Positions 18,901 through 24,286 of a stretch of 24,286 nucleotides of DNA are shown piece after piece. Below the pieces are notes generated by a model. It was not told the origin of the DNA. It did no database searches and saw nothing but the letters and a program-made list of their open reading frames with translations. The stretch is from Aureobasidium sp. EXF-3400. Its lineage: Eukaryota; Ascomycota; Dothideomycetes; Dothideales; Saccotheciaceae. The stretch spans positions 1-24,286 of the forward strand of contig SWBL01000525.1 in assembly GCA_024195585.1 (NCBI GenBank), written 5' to 3'. A program made the translations under genes and the position numbers. Each line of letters starts with the position of its first letter. Position 1 is the stretch's first letter.

Positions 18901-20966
18901 CCGGGAGGAGGCCGACACATTCACGAGGGAGTCAGATAGAGCAGATGCTCTAGAACAGCTCGAAGGCAGAGGTAGAAATATGTCTCTGAGTGCCCCACAG
19001 CCTGCACTTATGCCAGGGCATCGTTCGAGATCGCCTAGCCCAGATCCAAGAGAGCTTCAGAGAGGAAGAAGCCGAAACAGAGGTTCTGGGCCATACTTAT
19101 CCGTCCAAACGGGGGAGGAACCGAACAGAAGGGCAAGCGCTGATAGCCTTCTTCCGACCGCTGAACCACGCAACCGCTCATCTTCTCGCCTGAGCAATTC
19201 TTCCAGGCTGAGCACATCCTCGCAACTCGACTTGACGACTGTGATCGGTGACAAGAGAGACTACAGCTTACAACAGATCGAGCTCAATTTCGACGACAAG
19301 ACTGGCGAATACTACCGTGCCTTCGAGGCAATGCTGGAGAAGCTGAATGGCAAGACGTCTGAGAAAGATCTCTGTATAGAAGAGTATCTTGTAGAGAGCG
19401 AAAAATCTTGGTTCAAGAAGTATCGCGATGCTAAACTAGGCAGATCGCGGGAACGAAGTTCGACTGGCAAACATCACAGCGCTAGATTGAGTGTATCGCA
19501 CGTCTCTCGGGCATCTTCTGTTGACGCCGATGAACGTATGAGCGTTGGCGAAGGCTCGATGGAAGACTTCCTGCTTGGCGACAACTACCAGCGACCATCG
19601 CTCGTGAAACGCTGGATGCTTACCCGACTTGGCGATTGGCCTCTCTATTCATTCTTGCTCGCTCTTGGACAGATTGTGGCTGCGAACAGTTACCAGATTA
19701 CACTACTGACTGGCGGAGAGGACCCAAAGCCAACGATGATATACACGATTGGCGGCATCTACATTGCAGCTTCGGTCATCTGGTGGCTTCTCTTCCGAAC
19801 GATGAAGGCTCGATTCGTTCTTTCTGTGCCTTTCGTCATGTACGGAATCGCGTTTCTCTTCATCGGGATGGCACCATTCCTTCCTAAGGGCGCTGGTAGG
19901 AATTGGATGCGTAACGTGGCAGATGGTGTTTATGCAGCTGCTTCAGCCAGTGGGAGCCTATACTTCACGCTCAACTTCGGTGATGAGGGTAAGCAGATCT
20001 CATGTTTGTATAAAACTCGACTAATTTCTTATAGGTGGTTCACCAATCTCATCTTGGGTATACAGAGCATGCCTCATCCAGGGTACTCAACAACTGTACA
20101 TCACGGGCCTGTTCTACTGGGGACGTACAATTACCAAAGCCACACCAAAACAGAATATCGAGAAAGATACACTCTCGTCTTCGCCCATCATGGCTGCCAT
20201 CACGCTCCCGATTGCAGCCCTCTTGTGGTTGATTGCGCTCACTTTGTTCACTAGCTTACCAACATACTACCATCAGCGTCCCGGAAAGATCCCAAGCTTC
20301 TACAAGACTCTCGCTCGTCGCAAACTCATATCTTGGTTCTTTGTCGCAGTCATTTTACAAAACTACTTCCTTTCTTCGCAATATGGAAGATCCTGGCAGT
20401 ATCTCTGGAGCTCGAAACATGCTCCTGTTTGGGTAGTTGCAATCTTGGTTCTTGTCTTCTTCATTGTCGTCTGGGCTTTGATGCTTTACGTCTTCAGCAG
20501 ACTTAGCAAGAGCCATAGCTGGATCCTGCCAATCTTTGCAATCGGTTTGCTTGCTCCTCGCTGGGCGCAACAATGGTGGGGCACTTCCGGCTTCGGACTC
20601 TGGCTACCATGGATGCCTGGTGGCCCTGAAGCAGGCGCAATAGCTGGCAGAGCTCTCTGGCTCTGGCTAGGTGTCTTGGATGCTGTTCAAGGTGTTGGCT
20701 TCGGCATGATGCTGTTGCAGACCTTGACACGTATTCACATCGGTGTGACGTTGATCTCAGCACAGATCCTAGGTACGGCTGTCACGCTTATCGCAAAGGC
20801 GACCGCACCTAACAGAGATGGTCCTGGAGATGTATTCCCTGATCTGAGTGCTGGTGTAATAAATGCGATCAGCAAGCCTTGGTTCTGGATTGCTTTGGCT
20901 TGCCAGCTTGTTATTCCGATTGGCTTCTTCAAGTTCTTCCGGAAAGAACAGCTCTCGAAGCCTTGA
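12999..20966 (+). CDS. ags1: Cell wall alpha-1,3-glucan synthase (GH13 + GT5 + multi-pass transporter-like region); 12 exons
   Basis: Inferred exons: 12999-13367, 13416-13591, 13646-13907, 13956-16757, 16824-16884, 16931-17214, 17271-17332, 17411-17512, 17625-18060, 18112-18210, 18266-19988, 20035-20966. Together they give 2435 residues, the normal family length, with every junction in frame. It is a plasma-membrane enzyme making cell-wall alpha-glucan. The order is: signal peptide (LLGALLLCSSRLAQS); extracellular GH13 amylase-like domain with DGFRID (D326) and AGEITGG (E360) as likely catalytic acids; a membrane helix near 1086-1108; a cytoplasmic GT5 synthase domain with the KIGGL nucleotide-sugar motif (about 1202-1206, across the exon 4/5 junction) and the SRDEPFG motif; a Ser/Arg/Pro-rich disordered linker (about 1680-1900); and a multi-helix membrane region from about 2005 to the end thought to move glucan across the membrane. 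Nothing is missing. The duplicate ATG (12999/13002) leaves the exact start open by one residue. Confidence 0.95.
17339..17360 (+). repeat. CAAG microsatellite in a glucan synthase intron
   Basis: Five and a half CAAG units start 6 bp after the GTAAGT donor of the intron at 17333-17410. A run of 11 A follows at 17371-17381. The intron is 78 bp, somewhat longer than most in this gene, so slippage at this tract may have lengthened it. Confidence 0.85.
17513..17624 (+). other. Longest intron of the glucan synthase gene, with internal inverted repeat
   Basis: This 112-bp intron (GTACGT donor, TGCTAAT branch site, GTCAG acceptor) carries a perfect 9-bp inverted repeat, AAGAACACC at 17531-17539 and GGTGTTCTT at 17580-17588. 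Pairing would loop out 40 nt and bring the splice sites closer. Other introns of this gene are 46-78 bp. Confidence 0.7.
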
Positions 20967-21837
20967 GTTGCTCTTTCTCAAAAAGAATCGAAAATTTTCT
21001 ATCATGCAGGATTTTCTCTTTGTCGTGGGAACGTTAGATCATAAGCAATAAATTATTTCTGAATTGTTCTTTCTCCAATATTAAACAGACTAGAAGTGAG
21101 ACTCGCTATCTGTTTCGGCTCAATTGTGTCTTAGCCATCTTCGAACAGAAAAGGCAGGAACTCTTTGCAACGGCCTTCTATGTGTTGGCATCAATCATAC
21201 CTGCATAGACCTATCACGCTCCTTCCAAGCTTTCTCTCAAATGGCGATATTTATTCATCTCCAGCTATGAAAATGCACAATAGTTTATATAAAGGAACGG
21301 ACATCACTGAGAGAACCTCATAATAGGATATTTCAATGGCCGCACCTCCAACACAAACATTTTTGTGCATTTCGATAGCTATACTCCGGAGCTCTGACGC
21401 GCGCGGGAGCAATGTCCCAAAGTCGCATCCCCATCGATCACCTGATAAGATAGAGGCGGTGGTCAAAAAATTTAAATGGCCGGGAAGAGGTTGGGAAGCG
21501 AAGTGGGCGTTGGAGGAACGACGCGTGATTTTTCAAACTCATCCCAGTCGCGTTATGCCTTCACCAGAACCTATCATCCTTCACGATCGACGACCCAATG
21601 CGAACAGAATCAATCCGAATACGATCCCTGTGGTGCGCGCCGGAGGTGGCAGGTGGATGGTCGTACAATAGTACGAGGAAATTGCGAAAACCGGGACGAT
21701 GCACTCCCGAGTGGGTCCTGCTTCTCAAACGGAATGCCGCTGCCTATTCGGCAGGGATACGGGTCCGGTAGATCAACATAAGCAGTTGCTGTTCAGTCAC
21801 TGTAACTTTTTAACCTTGCAAAGCTTACTGCCCAAAT
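20967..21837. promoter_or_regulatory. Intergenic region between glucan synthase and acetyltransferase genes
   Basis: This 871-bp gap contains fold-back copy D at 21263-21380. The right half holds several CGG/CCG triplets (for example CGGAATGCCG near 21730 and CGGGTCCGG near 21761) of the sort bound by fungal zinc-cluster regulators; this is suggestive only. No gene is supported. Confidence 0.45.
21263..21380. repeat. Fold-back element copy D (MITE-like), 118 bp
   Basis: The left end AGCTATGAAAATGCACAA and the right end (reverse complement AGCTATCGAAATGCACAA) agree at 16 of 18 positions. Further in the arms agree only partly. The length equals copies A and B. Flanking dinucleotides (CC and AT) give no clear target-site duplication. 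The element lies about 300 bp past the glucan synthase stop. Confidence 0.82.
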
Positions 21838-23411
21838 ATGTCGACTTTCAGTAGTAAATTGATGCCTTTGCGACCCGCAGGTACGTCGCACCTAGTTCTT
21901 GCGATTCGATCTATTGTATCTGAACAGATCAACAAGGTTACAACGAGAGACGATACATCACTCGCCAGTCACTGGGATACTATCGTACACTTGCCATTGG
22001 TGGTATATACACTCTCAAGCAAGACACAAACGATCAAATCTCTCAGCAAACATTCGTGCCGGCCTTCAAGCATTGCGTAGCAACTCATCCACTATTGAGT
22101 GCCGTCATCGAGGGTCAAGACACCGAGTCTCCTGCTTTTTCCAGACCGAAAGCATTGAGTTTGCAAGACCATGTCGAAATCTTGAGTGTCAACGACCTCG
22201 AAGAAGGAGCTACGAATTTGTCAGAGAAGGATCTCATGCATCATGTCACAGTTCGTACGCTCGACAGCAAGTTCTCGTATGTGGAGACCACACCGCCATG
22301 GAAAGTTGTAGTTTTCAATCTGCCCAGACATGACGAAGCTCAAGATCCATCAATTCAAAGATTCTTCATCCTGTTTGCATACTACCATTCTCACGGCGAC
22401 GGCAAATCTGCTCTGGCATTCCACAAAACCTTCCTACAAGGACTCAACGGCCAGAAGAGTGATATTCACGAGAGCTTTGTTTGCGAAACGCCATCAACTC
22501 CTCTGCCACCTACAATTGAACAAGCCGGCAAGCTCTCTATCTCTTGGTCCTACCTCTTGAGTCCGCTGTTCGGCGCGTACCTTCCCGATTTTGTTGCTAA
22601 GTCATTGGGCCTACGTGCTTCGACTACACCTAAATCTGCTGATGCTTGGAAAGGTATCAAGAGTCCTTTCTACCACAGTACATTCACTACAGGGCTTGAG
22701 TTCTTCACCGTCTCCCAAGCAACTATGGATAAGACTTTGCGGCTTTGCAGAGCTCATGATGTCAAGTTCACGAGTTTGTTGCATCAAGTGGTTGTTCGAG
22801 CTTTGAGTGAAGCTTTGCCTAAGGACACATCCACTGGAGATTCCATTGGCAGCTTCATTGCGTCGACTGTCGTAGATCTGCGTCACCTCCTTGAAGGTAT
22901 CGGCTCAGACGACATGTCCTGCCCAGGCCCAACTGCCTCTTTCGAGCTCTTCAGTCGCAGTAATGTCGAAGATTGGAAAGACTGGACAAGTCCCAAAAGC
23001 AACAGCCCAATCTGGACCGCAGCTCATCAGACCACCCAAGACATTGCCGACCGCGCTAGCACTCTACGTGATCAACCAATTGGCCTGCTATCCTACCTCA
23101 GCAAATTCCGTCCATGGATGCAAGGGGAAGCCGAAAAAGACAGAGACAGCTCCTACGAAATCAGCAATCTTGGAGTGTTTGATCCTACTGCAGATGCGCA
23201 GAAAGGTAATTGGGATGTTGAATCCATGTTTTTTGCTCAGCCGGCGAATGTGATGGGAAGCTGTCTTGCTCTCAATGTCGTCACAAAGAAAGGAGGTGAT
23301 ACCACTATCTCTCTGACCTGGCAGATCGGAACTCTCGGCGTTGAAAAGGAGCAAGAGTTTGTCTCTTTTGTTTGCCAGCTTCTTGAAGAATACTTTGGCG
23401 AAGTTGCTTAG
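21838..23411 (+). CDS. Alcohol acetyltransferase-family protein (AATase/condensation-like fold); 2 exons
   Basis: The model is join(21838..21880, 21928..23411), 508 residues. The small first exon encodes MSTFSSKLMPLRPA. A 47-bp intron (GTACGT…GAACAG) is removed in phase 1, and an AAG acceptor 9 nt further on is also in frame. Exon 2 then reads GYNERRYITRQSLGYYRTLAIGG, the usual start of this fungal family (LRP-G…ER-…R-LGYYR). The acyltransferase motif HSHGD at 168-172 (HxxxD, followed by GKS) carries the probable catalytic His. Later blocks VVDLRHLL, SYEISNLGVFD and the C-terminal LLEEYF also fit the AATase/BAHD-like superfamily. Family members transfer acetyl groups from acetyl-CoA to alcohols or amines; the substrate here cannot be told. 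No cluster partners are visible nearby. Confidence 0.85.
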
Positions 23412-23606
23412 CAGACGAGCTGTCCCAGTGATTAACAACCGACCTTCTAATAGTAATGTTTATTCTAATGGCTCCTTATAGATGCGGTTCACTTCATGGG
23501 AAGCTTCAGACAGCTCTAAAAGTGAATGCTTCTGCGGAATGAAACAAGTGAATCTCATCATGATCAGCAATGTGGTGTTATCTTGATGCAAGTTAGCATT
23601 GTTCCT

Positions 23607-23680
23607 GTCGAGCCGGTGGAATGGCGCAGTGTTCGTAGCTCGTGTCTCCCATGTAGTCGCCAGTGTTCCACCGGTTCGAC
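23607..23680 (+). repeat. 74-bp palindrome with tRNA-like A and B boxes
   Basis: GTCGAGCCGGTGGAA (23607-23621) and TTCCACCGGTTCGAC (23666-23680) are inverted repeats with one mismatch, and TGGCG/CGCCA continue the stem inward. On the plus strand TGGCGCAGTG (23622) fits an RNA polymerase III A box and GGTTCGACTCT (23673) fits a B box at 10 of 11 positions, about 51 bp apart. A proper cloverleaf does not fold: the T stem and anticodon stem are poor. It is therefore more likely a tRNA-derived relic or SINE head than a working tRNA. Confidence 0.5.
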
Positions 23681-23778
23681 TCTCCGACCTGCCATTTAGT
23701 TCGCTATTTATTCAGCTATGAGAGGTCCCAGTAATCCTCGCACGACAACAATCGAGATGAAAGCTTTGCTTTCTCTGC

Positions 23779-23807
23779 CCTCCCTAGCAACACGGCGGCT
23801 AGGGAGG
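23779..23807. repeat. Perfect 10-bp hairpin
   Basis: CCTCCCTAGC (23779-23788) and GCTAGGGAGG (23798-23807) form a perfect stem with a 9-nt loop. The function is unknown. It could be part of a non-coding RNA or the core of a decayed fold-back element; it shows no similarity to the 118-bp family ends. Confidence 0.6.
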
Positions 23808-23997
23808 TTTCTGTTTTGCCAAAAATTTCGTGCCGTATATATACATCTTTGGTGCTCCCTTTTGACTTTAGAAGGGCAGTTTTTGCGCCATGATGTTGCG
23901 CAGCTCCAAAGGCTCAGGTCTTCTCCGCCCCTGCAACAAGATAAGATACGTTGCAAGCATTGAGTCACTGTGTCAAGTTCGCATATATGGGTTTGAT

Positions 23998-24114
23998 AGA
24001 CTATCAATGCAGAGGGATTTTGACATCCGTAGGGCGATACAGTGAGGCCTCTGTTTTGTGACCTCTCTGTGGACGAATGCCAGAACCAAGGTTATATTGT
24101 GCATTTTGATAGAT
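23998..24114. repeat. Fold-back element copy E (MITE-like), about 117 bp
   Basis: The right end (reverse complement ATCTATCAAAATGCACAAT) matches the family well. The left end AGACTATCAATGCAGAG matches with a 2-base gap. Inner arms pair again (ACAGTGAGGCC with reverse complement ACAGAGAGGTC). The left interior has TTTTGACATCC, recalling the TGTCATC block of copies B and C. No clear target-site duplication is seen. The ends are accurate to about 2 bp. Confidence 0.65.
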
Positions 24115-24198
24115 CCTCATCTCAAAATAGCCTATGGGTGAGAGACTGAGACCTCATTCGCTTGGATGTCATGTCTCCAATGTCACTGCATTGTTCAA

Positions 24199-24286
24199 AC
24201 AAGCTACCAAGATACAACAAGCTACCAAGATACAACAAGCTACCAAGATACAACAAGCTACCAAGATACAACAAGCTACCAAGATA
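24199..24286. repeat. 18-bp tandem repeat, about 4.9 copies, continuing past the window
   Basis: The unit ACAAGCTACCAAGATACA repeats with no visible mismatch from 24199 to the last base of the window. The perfect identity suggests recent expansion. The true array length is unknown because the right edge cuts it. Confidence 0.95.

Larger units (their letters stand above)
23412..24286. other. Gene-free right end with several repeats
   Basis: No protein gene is supported in these 875 bp. In order they hold a tRNA-derived-looking palindrome (23607-23680), a 10-bp hairpin (23779-23807), a TATATATA tract near 23838, fold-back copy E (23998-24114) and an 18-bp tandem repeat reaching the edge. The density of small repeats is the highest in the window. 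Confidence 0.6.

Noticed and set aside
22020..22046. Second intron in the acetyltransferase gene (GTATAT…CTCAG)
   Set aside because: The frame reads straight through as GGIYTLKQDTNDQISQQTFV, and removing this segment would break the phase.
5179..23411. A biosynthetic or defence gene cluster
   Set aside because: The genes are housekeeping or cell-surface functions with mixed strands and no shared pathway; the acetyltransferase has no cluster partners in view.
1..24286. CRISPR arrays, riboswitches or bacterial-type operons
   Set aside because: The sequence is eukaryotic with spliced genes, and the only regular arrays are the 54-bp coding repeat, the CAAG tract and the 18-bp minisatellite, none with spacers.

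Overview
The window looks like nuclear DNA of a filamentous ascomycete (Pezizomycotina; a Dothideomycete is my guess, not proven). The evidence is short introns of about 46-112 bp with GTAAGT/GTATGT-type donors and CTAAC/CTGAC-like branch sites, compact gene spacing, and characteristic fungal proteins: a cell-wall alpha-1,3-glucan synthase, the FG-nucleoporin Nsp1, a cupredoxin-domain membrane protein and an alcohol-acetyltransferase-type enzyme.

Layout from left to right. (1) An intron-containing elongator tRNA-Met(CAT) gene on the minus strand is cut by the left edge. (2) A small NTF2-like-looking conserved protein, plus strand. (3) An ELO-family fatty-acid elongase, plus strand, with an unusual long repetitive C-terminal tail and a long intron that contains a fold-back element. 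(4) Nsp1, minus strand, convergent with the elongase and carrying an in-frame 54-bp intron. (5) A LAA2-like AP-1/clathrin accessory protein, plus strand, divergent from Nsp1 across a 533-bp shared promoter region. (6) A cupredoxin-like single-pass membrane protein, minus strand. (7) A gene-poor stretch of about 2 kb. (8) A 12-exon alpha-1,3-glucan synthase of about 2435 residues, plus strand. (9) An alcohol acetyltransferase-family protein, plus strand. (10) A gene-free right end with a tRNA-derived-looking palindrome, a hairpin and an 18-bp tandem repeat that runs off the window.

The most interesting unannotated signal is a family of five short fold-back elements at about 1744, 3052, 4618, 21263 and 23998. 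They are 117-118 bp long; the third is 123 bp because of a 6-bp insertion in one arm. All share one terminal inverted repeat (consensus about AGCTATAGAAATGCACAAT) but have different interiors. All lie in non-coding DNA: one inside the elongase intron and the others downstream of genes. They look like a MITE family. The clearest copy has 49-bp arms that are about 84% complementary and is flanked by TA on both sides.

The protein genes do not form an obvious pathway cluster. They are mostly housekeeping (lipid elongation, nuclear pore, vesicle coats) plus cell-wall and surface functions, so the window reads as an ordinary chromosomal arm seeded with small non-autonomous repeats. Exon-intron structures were inferred by eye from splice consensus and reading frame; uncertain junctions are flagged.
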